A DNA stretch of 64,000 nt, from the NCBI RefSeq assembly GCF_030253575.1, contig NC_080559.1, forward strand, positions 26,686,501-26,750,500, in the 5' to 3' direction. Made by a program: the position numbers and the translations under genes. This document shows, piece after piece, positions 49,301 to 61,387 of this stretch. The DNA is from Rhododendron vialii. Its lineage: Eukaryota > Streptophyta > Magnoliopsida > Ericales > Ericaceae. How positions within the stretch are numbered: position 1 is the first letter of the stretch; each line of letters opens with the position of its first letter. The notes beneath the pieces were generated by a model. It saw nothing but the letters and a program-made list of their open reading frames with translations, was not told the DNA's origin and did not search any database.

Positions 49301-52300
49301 TGTTGAAAATTGTGGGGCCTACTCACCACAAAAGGATTGCGAACAGATATTAAGATGTCACGCTCAGCCAAAATGCTTTCAACTGCATTTTTACGAATCA
49401 TATCAGCCTTCTTCAAAACCTGTAGAAATTCAAAAACATTCTAAATCATTACAAAGCAAATATGTGAATCTAGCTGCCACTACAACAACACTTTAAATCC
49501 ATAAACGCACATAGACAAGCATCGCATGTAATAATTAAGATCTAAGCTAGGCAAACATGGAATTAACTCGAATAGACTGTTTTCAATTTTTGTAAAATGA
49601 GCAAGTGATGAGGGATAAAATCAGTAGGCTTTCTCCGACCAATGAAGAGAAAATACATATAAGAAGCCTCGAACACTGCTTGAACTTGTTCCTCGTTAAA
49701 GTTACAAACACAAAACCATCGCAACAATGACCATTTTGATATTCCTAATAATGCATCAATTTCAAGGGAGGGTGGTTTTTGTTTACCTTTATAGCAAACA
49801 GGTCACCGGTTGCCCATTTCCTGGCAAGGAAAACACGTCCAAATGCGCCTCTGCTGATTGGTTTTATTATTTCAAAATCTTCTATAGATGTTCTATCCTT
49901 AGAAGGATTGATAGGACTTGTTCGCAAACTACGGACCACATCATCTTCTACAGAACTGTCTTCATCACCAATTGTATGAGATGAATCCACTTTGTCATCT
50001 TCTATCTGCCCACAAAGATGCACATATTTTTCCCTGTGAAGTTTGAAACATGAATGAGGCAAAAATGAAGTAATTGGATGTCAAGCAATAAACCAACCTT
50101 TAAAAGAAATATAGTGCAGTAAAAAGCAGTTATATCTGGAATTCAGTGGCAATAATTTTGGATGTTCTGGCCAAACCACTAGAAACATTTTAGTGTACTG
50201 AACTCACTGCAATAGTTTCTCTATACGTCTTCCAAAGGTTTCAACAACAAGGGCATCCACTTTCCTGTCTTGGATGGCATATTTTAGGTCTTCTAGACGG
50301 TCAAGCAAATACTCCAAGGCACTGTAGTCAGTATTGTTTACATTGGCTACCAATCGAGCAATATCCACTAGCCTGTTTATCTGTCATTCCATGGTAAATT
50401 TAGCAACTTAACTTTAAAAGAAATTACCAAACAAGTTGTTCCTGAAATGTCAACATATGAAAAACCCCAAAATTCGAGAAAGAGGGAGAACAAATGCACA
50501 TTTCTATGAGATGCACCAAGATATTAAAAGATATAGAGTGAACACTGAACAGAATGGAGAACAAGATCAAAAAAAGGAAAAACAGAATAGAGAATAACTA
50601 AGGAGCTAGGGAAATTAGAGGATCAGGTATATTACGAAGAAAAACATCAAGATTCCACCTTATTTAAAGCTATCAAACAGGCAAAGATTGTTCCATCCCA
50701 TTCAATTTGTATGCAATCAACCCTAATGCAGTTGTGGATTCAAAACTGCACGACTGTGCGAGCGATCAACATTCATAACACATATCGGTCAGCGAAAAGT
50801 TTCATGCACAAAATGGCATCATTAGATAGTACGGACATACACATAAAAAAAGAAACAATTTACAAAGTACTGCTCAAAATTTGTGTGACCCTAGTTTAAC
50901 TTTCTTTCACAGAAACAGAATACATAAATTCACGTTTCTCCAGCAAGAAAGAGATTTTGGCCCAGAAAAGGGCCGGAGGGAGCACAACCAAATACAATCA
51001 GAAAAGGGCAAGAAAATGAAACAAATTATCAGTACATACTTGTTGGTAATTTTCATGCTCCGATATTGTTCTCTGGCCAGTCAATAGCAATTCAATTTGG
51101 CTCGTTCTTGGGGTTAGTAAGGGCGATCGTGGCGTTAAGCTTCCTGACGATGAGGCTTTCTTACCTAGATCAGGTGCCAAAAGAGCACGAGTTTCACATG
51201 ACTTGTCAGAAAAAATGGTCAGATCATCCACCGCACAAGCAGTATCAGCTTCAGGAACACAATCAAGCATTTCCTCAGAGCAGCGACGAGAGACGCTATG
51301 TCTCTGCTCGGAAAATTGTTCGTGCATGCTTGAATTAGATTCTCTTGCAACCTCATGACTTCCTTGTGCACCATCTGAGCTCTTTGGTGACCAGGAATCC
51401 AGTATCTTTTCAAGAGTTTCTGCAACTCGATCAAGCCGTACATTTACACTTAAACCTTTTAAGTCACATCTATCAGCAATTGTACAAATTCTGGAGTGCT
51501 CCTCCACATGTACAGTTGGTATTTCAACCTCACATATTCGACAAATAAATGAGTTATCATAGATCACATTGCGTTGATCCCCACAATATCCCCAGGTAAC
51601 TTTTCTTACTTTTGATGATGTCTCTGAATTGTCACGTGTGCACAACGGAGTATCCAGATTTTCAGTACCATCATCAACACCAGCTGTTTCATCTTTACTG
51701 TGCAAGCGACCCAAATTATCCTTAGATGGGGTGTCAACAGAACCTGGGCCTTTACGGTTCTTTTCGGCTGCAGATGGAAGTTTCTTCCATGATGACATCC
51801 TATAGCTGCCAGTAGATGAAGAAACACTTTTGGCAGTACTAACCTCCCCAGTGTCACCTCCACTGGCATAATTTTCATTTACTTTATCTTCTTTGATGGT
51901 AGCTAAATTGCTTTGGTCCTGCCCGTGTGCTTTCTTGGTCTGTCTTTGAGCAACTTCCTTCCCCTCCATCAAGTTAATGAAATCTTGTTGTGGAGGCCCA
52001 AAGTATTGTTCTGGATATACACCAAGGTCACTGAGTTGGTGCAGACCCATAATGCGATCGTCTTCATAACCACTTTCTTTTCGTAATTGCACAAGCCGAG
52101 AGCATCGAGTAAGAATAAATAAAAGGCGGGTATATACTTGTCTAAGTGTGCCCACAGGTAGCTCTTGACGCCGGTCATCTAGCTTCTGAACAATGCCTTC
52201 ACACTTCAACCAAAAGTCACTTGGCGACATTTTTGCACAAAGCCTGGCTATCACTAGCAGATCTTCGAAACTCTCTTTCCATTCAGGGTGTAAATCTGAC

Positions 52301-54371
52301 TCTTTTTCGAGTATACCTACCAAATCTCCAGCAAAGATACCTAAATCCGAGTTAACCTCTTCCTTTAATCTATCAAATTTTGCTCTGATCATTACCATAA
52401 TTTCCTGGAGGGAAAAGGTAAATATCTAAAATGAGCAGAGCTACTGACATATGAGCAAATAATTATATGAATTGTACAGAAAGTGAAAGGGCAATGTACA
52501 TGAAATTGACAATGAAAAAGAAGGCACCTGACAGGGATATTGATTACCTCCATATGACCAAATGCACGAGACTTCCAGTAGGGAAAAGGTCGCACGCCTT
52601 TGGAATTGAGCTCATGAGAGAAGCTCTTAATATCTGGGGCTCGCTTTTTACGTCCGCTTGTTACACGTAGTATAGCCTGGAATCGCGGAGATTGGATTTC
52701 CTTGGCAAAAGCTGCATGCTGACCCTACAATAAGCACAACACCATAGAGCTGAGCTACCTAATTCCTCCAACTAACTTCAAAAGGAAAAAATACAATGAC
52801 AGAGTATTACCATAAAACACAGTGAAATGAAAATGAAGTTACCTCCAATCCCAGATTGAATGGTGCTGAATCCCTTAATGATTTGGATAGATTCAGTTGG
52901 ACCTTTCTACCTACAAATAATGAAAAACCATTTTCATGAACAGATTATGTACCACTGACAATAATTTTCTTTTCAGCACTGTTGTGTGCATATCACCAGT
53001 AACAGAGTTTTCACCTCTTTCCAAGTAGATGAAAGAAATGACATTAAAAGTCAGTTCTCCTGCCATTATTCTACTTTTTCTCCTCAAACCAAAAATACAA
53101 AAACACAATATATATATATATATATGCCTTCAGATACAAAACGGCATATACCACTGAAAATGATTTTTTTCCACACTATGCCGTGCATATCACAAGGAAT
53201 GGAGTTTTGCATCTTTCTGAGTAGATGAGAAACAACTGACGATAAAAACTCATTTTCATCCACCATTCTACATTTTCTCCTCTAAAAAAATGAAAAAGAT
53301 AAAGACCAAACCTATATAACCTTCTGATTCACAGCTGCATACTTGCATACAATACACCACAGAAGATGATTTCTTTCCACACTATTTGTAGGTATAATAT
53401 ATATCAGAAGTAATGGGATTTTTGCTTCTTTCCAAGTAGATGAAAGAAATGACATAATCTAATCATTTTCGTACCACTGTTATACCTTTTCCCCCTCAGA
53501 CCTTGGGTAAATAAGAAAAAAATGACACCTTAACTACACCTTCTTAGACATCATTTTCTCCCAATTCACTTGTGTGTACATTGGTAATCAACAACATATA
53601 AAACTACACCCCGAAGGTTCGTGAAACATGATTCAGTCTAATTTGTGCTTCGCTAACTATTCGGGTTTCACGCTAAGTTATGGAAGATGTAAACCCAAGG
53701 TTATAAATGCATGCTATATACAGCCGATGTAACTTGTACACCATTCTTTATTCAATACAGAGTGGAAACTTGTGTGCGCGGTGAACATACTCAACTTCAC
53801 AGTTTGGGAACCACATAAAGATTATCTTCGTTTCTTGCGTTCTTTGTTCCTTTTCTTGATTGTTCCCATGCATCATGCGTTTACTGGTTTGGCCGATTTT
53901 TTAACGCACCCATATGTAATCATGGAAAACCAGAGGCGAAAAAAGTATGCCGATAGAGAACAGACCTTGTTCCGTGGATGTGGCGTTGTTATTATGAGGA
54001 ACTGACAAATTAGCCTTAGGGCACACACCATCCTTCCCCGTACCAGCATCGTTGCCGAGATTCGAAGGAGTGCCACCCGACGACGAGAACCGAAGGGGCG
54101 AAGGCAGGGGAGCCGACCGAGTCCGAATGTGATTCAACCCTAGCGAGGAAGCGAGCACTATCGACGCCTCTTCTTCGGATTCCGCTCCTTCTCCGTCACT
54201 TCCATCTTCTTCGTCGCTCCTGTCCGCGATCACGCTCTCACCGGGGCTCCTCCGGACCGGAATCGGCGGGATCTTCCTCAGCTTCACCCTCGGCGGCAGC
54301 GGCGAAGAATCCCTAGGGTTTGGACCCGACGAATCTTCTGGATTTTCCGGAACGTTCGGTCGAGTCGACAT
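43375..54371 (-). CDS. IRE: IRE-family AGC serine/threonine kinase, 17 exons, 1198 aa
   Basis: CDS = complement(join(43375..43464,43671..43751,44087..44254,44344..44400,44488..44539,45935..46023,47782..47867,47985..48195,48889..48981,49109..49249,49327..49419,49787..50033,50208..50380,51040..52404,52548..52724,52843..52910,53966..54371)), 3597 nt; every exon is GT-AG and in phase. An in-frame TGA 24 nt upstream fixes the start. Residues 1-135 are a disordered Ser/Pro/acidic region. A C-C-H-C zinc-finger-like motif is at 505-524 (CRICEVE...HSRIC). The kinase domain starts near 783: G-loop GAFGRV, Lys 812, HRDLKPDN (904-911), DFG (924-926), an extended activation segment, and GTPDYLAPE (976-984). 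The C-tail ends [19 protein letters not shown]. Arabidopsis IRE acts in root-hair tip growth. The family is certain; IRE rather than IREH1 or IRE3 is chosen from the MST... N-terminus. Confidence 0.93.
45287..45703. mobile_element. MITE in kinase intron (between exons 12 and 13)
   Basis: The left end GGCTCCGTTTGTTTGGGCG with GTAAAATGTTTT and the inverted right end AGGTTCCATTGTTTCG with GCAAAATGTTTTAC form a long imperfect inverted repeat, of the hAT-like type common in plants. Non-coding. No exact target duplication is visible. Confidence 0.55.
52940..53510. repeat. Three degenerate ~200-bp tandem units in kinase intron 1
   Basis: Landmark phrases recur in the same order: ACCACTGACAATAATTTTC (52951), ACCACTGAAAATGATTTT (53151) and a relative at 53356. 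CCAAGTAGATGAAAGAAATG occurs at ~53020 and ~53430, with a diverged form at ~53215. Period about 195-215 bp. Confidence 0.7.
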
Positions 54372-54474
54372 GGATGGGACCCCGGGATTTGATCATGAGT
54401 GGAAAGTAACAAATTCTAGTGTGAGAAAAAGACGGGATTCAAAGTTTGGTGAGAGTGAAGGTATGGCAGGGGAT

Positions 54475-54515
<41 letters not shown>

Positions 54516-54946
54516 GAACGGATGTGGAAATATGGAAGATAATTGATGGATTCGGATAAAGAATCCTGGCTTTTAATGATTATCTTCTAGGTAGATAGAG
54601 AGATACGCAATGGAATGGAATGGATTGAAATAGATGCAGAGATATTGAGGATTGAATTTGGGGGAATTAGGTGTTGAGGATTGAGATGAGGGAGGGGAGG
54701 GGAGGGGGAGAGGAGAGAGATTTTCGCGGGAAAGGGGAGCGTTAATGGCTGACACGCAAGTGGGGTTTCAAACGAGGGATTCGGTTTCGAAAACAGACGT
54801 GCTCTGTGTCTCGACAGTGGTAGTTAAAAGGACGCGTGGGTTTTTCGAGGCGACAGTTATACTTTGCCGGCCAACTGTATCGCTGCCAAATGGAGCCCGG
54901 GTGTAAATTATTCGCTACATTTATTTTACAACCGCAAACACTTATA
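54372..54946. promoter_or_regulatory. 5' flank of the IRE-type kinase
   Basis: Contains the 5'UTR and promoter region upstream of the ATG at 54371, with a purine-rich block near 54655-54720. A defined TATA box is not evident. Confidence 0.4.
54477..54511. repeat. (GA)n microsatellite in the kinase 5' leader
   Basis: About 17 GA units (CT in the mRNA), ~105 bp upstream of the ATG, probably within the 5'UTR. Confidence 0.9.
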
Positions 54947-55161
54947 CTCTCTCAGTTCCAAATTTTTTATTCGGTCCGCAAAATGAAGTGTTAAAAATAA
55001 TGCAATTTTTTCAAGAAAAAATTCAAAATTTTTTCACAAATTAAAAATATTCATTGATATCTAGTAAATTGTTGAAAAACTTTTGATTTTTTCTTTTAAA
55101 AATTGTATTATTTTTAACACTTCATTTTGCGAACCGGACAAAAAATTTGGGACGAAGGGAG
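54947..55161. mobile_element. Stowaway MITE, 215 bp
   Basis: The arms pair almost perfectly: CTCTCTCAGTTCCAAATTTT at the left, with CCGCAAAATGAAGTGTTAAA, against the inverse at the right ending GGGACGAAGGGAG. TA on both sides (54945-54946 and 55162-55163) and the CTCYCTC terminus define Stowaway. Confidence 0.85.
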
Positions 55162-55209
55162 TACATATCTACTCATATTTATGTTGGAGCCTACATGCAC
55201 TATACCTTC

Positions 55210-55478
55210 GGGGGTCGTTTGGACAAAAAAGCCAAAGTGGCTTTTTTTTTGTTCTTATTCAAAAAAAATTCGTATCACTTGGCTTATCATCATTTTTTTG
55301 AGGATTATTGCATCCTCGTGACAAGAGGAATCTAAAAACTAAAAAATTTTGATCGAAATTCAATTTTTTTTGAATAAAGACGAAAAAATTGACTTATTGG
55401 CTTATTTTCGTCTTTATGTGGCTTTATTTGGCTCATTTTTTGCGGGAAAGTCATTGCCTTCTCTACGAGAACAACCCC
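55210..55478. mobile_element. Small insertion with GGGGTYGTT ends and an empty-site copy nearby
   Basis: The ends are GGGGGTCGTTTGG and, inverted, GGGGTTGTTCTCG. It interrupts ACTATACCTTC / AGTATGTGTAAAAT. The same junction without the insert is present at 55677-55700 (ACTATACCTTCAGTATGTG), in a duplicated copy of the flank. Only TC is duplicated at the ends. Superfamily unresolved. Confidence 0.65.
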
Positions 55479-55571
55479 TCAGTATGTGTAAAATTCACTA
55501 AAAGAAACTTAATTTGACGTTAAAAAAAAACTTGTATTATTTTATGGTTGACGTTAAAAAAAAACTTAATT

Positions 55572-55705
55572 TGCAAAAATTGTATTATTTTTAACATTCC
55601 GTTTTACGGACCGGACAAAAAATTTGGGACGGAAGGAGTACATATCTACTCATATTTATGTTGGAGCCTACATACACTATACCTTCAGTATGTGTAAAAT
55701 CCACT
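55572..55705 (+). repeat. Second copy of the Stowaway right arm and its flank
   Basis: TTGTATTATTTTTAACATTCCG...GGGACGGAAGGAGTACATAT, together with CTACTCATATTTATGTTGG, repeats 55105-55209 and continues into the sequence found after 55480. It is a local segmental duplication. Confidence 0.75.
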
Positions 55706-56130
55706 AAAAGATGTGAGTGTGTATAATGTGTTTGCATGTGTTTTTGTGGTTGTGGTTATATATCAAGTGTTATTCACTATCCCTCGGACACCGGAATGAA
55801 CCAAACTCATTTTCATTAACCATTCATGTAGGGCTTTACACATTTTATGTAGGGGCCACGTAAACGTGCAATGAAAATAGAGTTTGGGACACCACGTGAG
55901 ATACCGGGAGCATTCAATAAGTTTGCCCAAACTAAGGCTGACATGGCTTAATTTTGCTATTGGCCCCTTGTGTTTTATACCGTAAGATTTTTTGGAGGGT
56001 AAGTTAAAACTTTTAGAGGATTCGCAATGGGGTTTGATGTATTTGTGTGTTAAAATATTTGTTAAAATGTGTATTAAGATAAAAACGGGTCTCACAAGTA
56101 TGTGTTAGACATTAATAATATAGAAGTGTG

Positions 56131-56420
56131 TTAGAACATTCACAATAAGTTTGGTAAATTTGTGTGATAAAATGTTTGTTAAGATAAAAGTGGGTCCCAC
56201 AAGTGTGTATTAAAAGTAGTGGATATTTATATTTTATGGTTGAAGTTTGAATTATTGTTTGCTAGCATCTTTGCCAAACTTGGCACACATGCTAGCACAC
56301 TACTAGATTTAGCACACTCTAGCACACAAACATTGTGACACAAAAAATACATTTTTATTTGCTAATTCTTAGCACACACAATTAACACACTAGTTAACAA
56401 ACACATTACGAATGCTCTTA
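56131..56420. mobile_element. MITE with GAGCATTC-type ends
   Basis: The left end TTAGAACATTCACAATAAG and the inverted right end TAAGAGCATTCGTAATGTG match. A diverged relative of the left arm (ATTCGCAATGGGGTTTG) lies just upstream at 56020-56110. Non-coding. Confidence 0.6.
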
Positions 56421-57487
56421 TAAAGCAACCAATCAAGATCAACAAGAGGTCAAAACCTCAGTACAATCAGAGCCTACCTATCCAGTTAGGAAAAGTAAAC
56501 TAAGAAACAAAGCAATTACATAGAACAGAAAATCCTAGAACTAAGGTTCTAGGATGTACGTAACAAGAAACTGATTTGCATTGCTATGCTTAACATACAG
56601 ATTGATTTTGGTCCCGTTGCTTAATTTGTCTCAAATTTAACCTCAATATTTGAAAGTTGTTGGGAAGTTCGATGTGCGAAAGCATAATGATGGGTGGCGG
56701 TTAAGGATGGAAAACAAAATCGACCAATAGGTGTCCTACATAGAGGTGAAAGGTTCTAAATATTATTCGACTCTAGTCCGAACGTTTTAAGATAGCATTA
56801 GTAGAACAGGATTGAATTTAAAGGTATGTGAAATAAAACTCGATAGGGTTTTGGGTATGGCAAAATTGATCACGCGGTGGTTCTAATGTCATTTGTCTTG
56901 TGAAAGATCGTTGTTTCTTAAAGCTTATGCAGGGTTAAATGCTACCACACCAGCCTTGGTGGTTTGGGCCTAAACCGGGGTGAATGAGGCGTTCAAGAGC
57001 TCTAAGCATGGGTGATGCTAAGTGTCGCGGTTGTCGAATTCCAAAATTGAAGGCCAAGGAAGAAAGAGTGCATACCTATGAGTCCAACGGAGTGAACGGT
57101 ATGAAGATTGGTGCACCAAGGTGCACACGGATTGTCGAAAGCAGAGACCCATTCTCTGTAGGGGTAATTAGTGTTCAGTGGGAAGAGGGGTATTTTATCC
57201 CCAAGTTACGGAGTAGTTTTTGTGAAATTCCTCTAAACATGAAACGGAGGAAGACAAATTCCTAATACATGGAAGGGCCATGTTAAATGACTATTACACC
57301 CCTTAGCCAACCCTCCCCCTTTCTTTCTCCCTCTAACTTTACTCTTTATCTCTCTGCTGGCTAGTCTGTTTCCCCAACCCCCCAACCCATCACCGCCGCC
57401 CATCACAGCCACCATATCCACCATTGTCGTCGCCACCCATCACCACCACATCGCTGAGCTCAACAATCCCAATATTCCCAAAACAAA
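56421..57487. other. Spacer without recognised gene
   Basis: A 93-codon ORF at 56984-57265 has no recognised motif or signal and no supported splice partners; I do not call it. The stretch 57300-57470 is C-rich and encodes nothing convincing except the approach to the DELLA fragment. Confidence 0.4.
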
Positions 57488-57718
57488 CGGCTCAAACCTT
57501 CATCAACCACCACCGCATCGTCGTCTTCGATTTGGACCGAGTCAACTCGTACGGTGATCCTAGTCGACCCACAAGAGAATGAGATCCAACTCGCTGAATC
57601 CCTCATGGCTTGCGTCGAGGCTATCCAACTCGAAAACCTTAAACTCGTCAATATTTTGGTGAAGGAAATCGATATTCGGCGGTGGTCGTGGTGCATACAA
57701 TTGTTCTGTATTTTTTAA
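57488..57718 (+). pseudogene. DELLA/GRAS gene fragment
   Basis: The open frame (start lost) reads a Ser/Thr run, STRTVILVDPQEN, then IQLAESLMACVEAIQLENLK and LVNILVKEID, ending in an unrelated tail and a stop at 57716. This matches the start of the DELLA GRAS domain (VLVDSQENGVRLVHALMACA-like, first leucine-heptad region, LVKQIG), a gibberellin-signalling repressor. About 45 residues of real homology end at 57673. The DELLA motif and the rest of the GRAS domain are absent from the window. It is a captured or broken piece, not a working gene. Confidence 0.7.
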
Positions 57719-58224
57719 TTTCAAATGAGTTTGCGATGGATTTACAGGAGGTGCAATGAAAAGGCTGGGGTTTTGCATAAACTTTAGTACTAATAAATTA
57801 CATTTGCATGAGTTCAAGTCTGGGGGAAAAGGCTGGGTAGCACCGCTGGGTGCAATCCACTCAGATTGGAATGCATGGCCACTAGCGTAGAATCCAGAGA
57901 GAGGTGAAGAAAGTATCAGCACGAGTTAATAAACGATTTGAACTTATCCCAAACAAACAAAAGTCTTAAGTCGAGAAAAAAAAAACCAGTAATGGCGATA
58001 ACGATGGTTGGGTTTCAGGGGATTTCTCTTCTTCTCTTCTTTAAAGTCTTCCTTCTTCTCTTTTACTTCCCACTTCTATATTAAAGAAAGTTGGTAGTAG
58101 TGGGGATTGCATGTTCCCTCTTTCTCTTTTAAGAATCTATACATATCTGTATTTTTTTTCAACAATTATGTATTTTTAAATTTCAAATGGATTTTGTGAT
58201 GGATTTATAAGATAGTGTTCACGG

Positions 58225-59080
58225 GGTCTATACTAATATCTGACGCAGTCCTTTATATAAGTAATGACTTGTTCTTTATACCTCAAATAATAGTCAATTA
58301 TTTGGGACAAAATTCTCTCACAAAATATGGCTTAGTCGATATTAAAAGAAAAAATGGTCTTTACTAATACCTAACGTAGTCCTTTATAATTAATAACTTG
58401 CTCGTTTATACCTCAAACAATAGTCAATTATTTGGGACAAAGTTCTCTCACAAAATATGGCTTAGTCGATGTTAACAGAAAGATTGGTCTTTACTAATAC
58501 CTAACGTAGTCCTTTATAATTAATAACTTGCTCGTTTATAACTTAAACAATAGTCAATTATTTAGGACAAAATTCTCTCACAAAATATGGCTTAGTCGAT
58601 ATTAACAGAAAAATTGGTTTTTACTAATACCTAACGTAGTCCTTTATAATTAATAACTTGCTCGTTTATACCTCAAACAATAGTCAATTATTTGGGACAA
58701 AGTTCTCTCACAAAATATGACTTAGACGATGTTAACAGAAAAATTGGTCTTTATTAATACCTAACGCAGTCCTTTATAATTAATAACTTGCTTGTTTGTA
58801 CCTCAAACAATAGTCAATTATTTGGATAAAGTTCTCTCACAAAATATGGCTTGGTCGATGTTAACAGAAAGATTGGTCTGTACTAATACCTAACATAGTC
58901 CTTTATAATTAATAACTTGCTCGTTTATACCTCAAACAATAGTCAATTATTTGGGACAAAGTTCTCAAAAAAATATGACTTCGTCTATAACAGAAAGATT
59001 GGTCTTTACTAATATCCATTGGAGTCCGTTATAATTAATGATTTGCTCATTTATACCTCAAATAATAGAGACAATAGAGA
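58225..59080 (+). repeat. Tandem array, 130-bp unit, ~6.5 copies
   Basis: The marker TAGTCAATTATTTGGG recurs at about 58291, 58421, 58551, 58681, 58811 and 58940, i.e. every 129-130 bp, together with CTAACGTAGTCCTTTATAAT and CACAAAATATGGCTTAG. The copies are highly alike in the middle and decay at both edges. No ORF runs through it. Confidence 0.93.
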
Positions 59081-60677
59081 CAAAGAGGTATGAAAATGGG
59101 TTTTCGATGTAGCAATGCTCGCAATCCATTTCAATCAAAAATCCCACATAATTAATGGGTTTTCGCTTGTGGGATCCCTAGCTATAGCAATGCTCACAAC
59201 CCCAATTGACACCGCTACTATCTGCCAAATTTTGTTGCTCCCCATCAGCAAAATCATTTTGAAAAAGAAAAACCCATAAAACGAGGAGTGTATAGAGAGA
59301 TAATCGTGTTTTGATCAAGATCAAGAGCTTTGATCCGTGGAAAAGATGGTCGTGACTTGTGGGTGGGGAGAGAGAAAGAAGAGAGCTTGAGAGGGCAAGA
59401 GAGGAACGAAGAGTGGATGTGAGGAAGTGAGTGGGAAATTAACATTGCTTCGTTTTCCTTTTTACTTCTGTATGATTATGGGTTCAATTCTTCGATGGGT
59501 TATGGCAATGGAGGTGTCTGGATTCTGAGAGTAGAGAGGGAATGAACACCATTGTGGATTCAGGAAAGCTAGGAGTGGTGGGATTTTGGATTACGGGTAT
59601 TTTTTTCTTGATAAATTAGAAATACCAAGTCTTGGGAATTAATATTCTCCTTCCCATCACTTATTAATTTCAAAAAAGTAGTCCATCAGTTGAGACTTGT
59701 TTGCCCAACACCCACTGAACAGTAATTCCCCCTTCTCTGTATCTGTCCGCATAAGAAAAAAGGGAAAAGAAGAAAAAGAAAGAAGATGAAGCAGAGGAAG
59801 GTGCTCAGAAAAGAAGAAAGTAAAAGGAAAGTAGCAAGAAAGAAGCAAAGTGGGGATTATATGCCATTTAACTTCCTTAGGAAGTTGCTTGTTCCTTCTG
59901 AATTAAGATTACCAATTTCCAACAGATACTTGCAGTTTTTTAATTGAAAAGAATAAAGTAAAGTTAATTTACAAAGAACCACAACTGATTAGAAGGAAAA
60001 GAAAACAAATCAAAGAACCACAACTGTACGAAATAAAAAATAAAAAAAGAAAGAAGAAGAAGAAAAAGAAGCACAAGACTAAGGCAGCAAAAGAGTTTTT
60101 TTTAGCTCAGTTAGGATGCTTGTAAATTTGTAATCTTTGGTGGGAATAGGAATTTGATTGCGAGAAATCAAATTCTTGTAATTCAATAGTCCGAGTAATT
60201 CTATTCTTACATTGGATTAATTCTGTAATCTTCTCCATAAATAATTTATTTTGGATTTTTTTAAACTCAAAATTTTCCTTTAATTATGGGTAACCTGCTA
60301 ATGACCTGTTTAGCAAATAAATTTTAAAGTACAAGTCGTAACTAGTATCATAAATATGTATTAGAAAACCAAAAATCGGCATACAAAAATCACAAATTGT
60401 CATAATTTAGACATACGATATACACTGTGTACCATAACTTCCCCCTAAACTTAAATAGACTTTTCGATCTACCCATACCGTAAAAATATCTCGACAGAAT
60501 AACTTCCCTATGAAAGGCTGTTCTGTTCGACGGTTTCCACCCCATTCTGCACTACGCCCGTTTACTTCATAAAGCTCAAGTGCAACTATTTTCTCTCTAG
60601 AGCATTCTACTACTGTATTTGTTTGATCAGTTCCCGTAATATTGTCAATAATTTTCGTTTGGTTATCGAGGAAAAAA
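59081..60677. other. Upstream region of the HSP70 gene
   Basis: AT-rich sequence without gene or repeat ends. An imperfect heat-shock-element-like phrase (TAGAGCATTCTA, 60597-60608) and TTCTGTTCGAC (60520-60530) lie within 160 bp of the ATG; neither is a canonical three-unit element. Purine-rich 59750-59860 and 60040-60075 are low-complexity. Confidence 0.4.
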
Positions 60678-60891
60678 ATGGCTGGAAAAGGACAAGGACC
60701 CGCGATCGGGATAGATCTCGGAACGACTTACTCCTGCGTGGCTGTTTGGCAGCATCAACGCATTGAGATTATAGCAAATGATCAAGGGAACAGGACGACG
60801 CCATCTTACGTTGCCTTCACAGATGCAGAACGTTTGACCGGCGATGCTGCGAAGAATCAAGTTGCCGTGAACGCAACTAACACTATTTTCG
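60678..60891 (+). CDS. Cytosolic HSP70 (HSC70), first exon only
   Basis: Exon 1 encodes 71 residues plus one base: [20 protein letters not shown]..., with the nucleotide-binding phosphate-1 loop [10 protein letters not shown] at 10-19, [15 protein letters not shown] and GDAAKNQ. It ends ...NTIF-G at the GTATGG donor (60892), exactly where plant cytosolic HSP70 genes have their first intron (inside the codon before AKRLIG). No exon 2 is found before 64000. A 12-residue in-frame extension to an ATG at 60642 is not likely to be used. HSP70 is an ATP-dependent chaperone. Odd residues: RLTGDAA where RLIGDAA is usual, and VNATNTIF for MNPTNTVF. The gene may be intact beyond the window or cut off; that cannot be judged here. 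Confidence 0.88.
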
Positions 60892-61387
60892 GTATGGTCT
60901 AAGCGCTAAAAAATTGTGCTGTTTTTATCCAAGTACAAGGAATTTCTTTTGTTGATTCTATTGCATGCTTCTATGCCTTGTGTGTTTTACAGTGTTGTTA
61001 TTTCTTCATTAATCTGCCAAATAATCAGCGCTTTTTAATGCCCGCAACATCTTAGAGCCTCTAGTTATGCATGTCGTTTTACACGGATTATACTAGCTAT
61101 TAGGGAGAAATCCTTTCCTGTCTTAATCTTGTGATTATTTGGAGGATAATAGATAAAAGTAGCATTGATATTCGCAAAAGTGTATTGATATTTGTGAAAG
61201 TGTATTAATATTTGTACTTCAATGATTAACGAAGAGTTGTACATTTAGGTGGAGAATTTGGGTCTGTACTGGGAGTGAAGTAGTGTAAACATGGAAGAGA
61301 TTTGAGGCTGGTACAGAGAGTGGTTATGGAGTTTTGGTTCATGTGATCTAAAACCTTGCCTCAGACGCCCTTCCTACATCAGTACTA

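Noticed and set aside
56984-57265. 93-codon ORF with several Cys and basic residues
   Set aside because: No recognised family, no splice partners or promoter; probably chance or part of an unidentified repeat.
60590-60612. Heat shock element upstream of HSP70
   Set aside because: Only one and a half imperfect GAA/TTC units; not enough to call.
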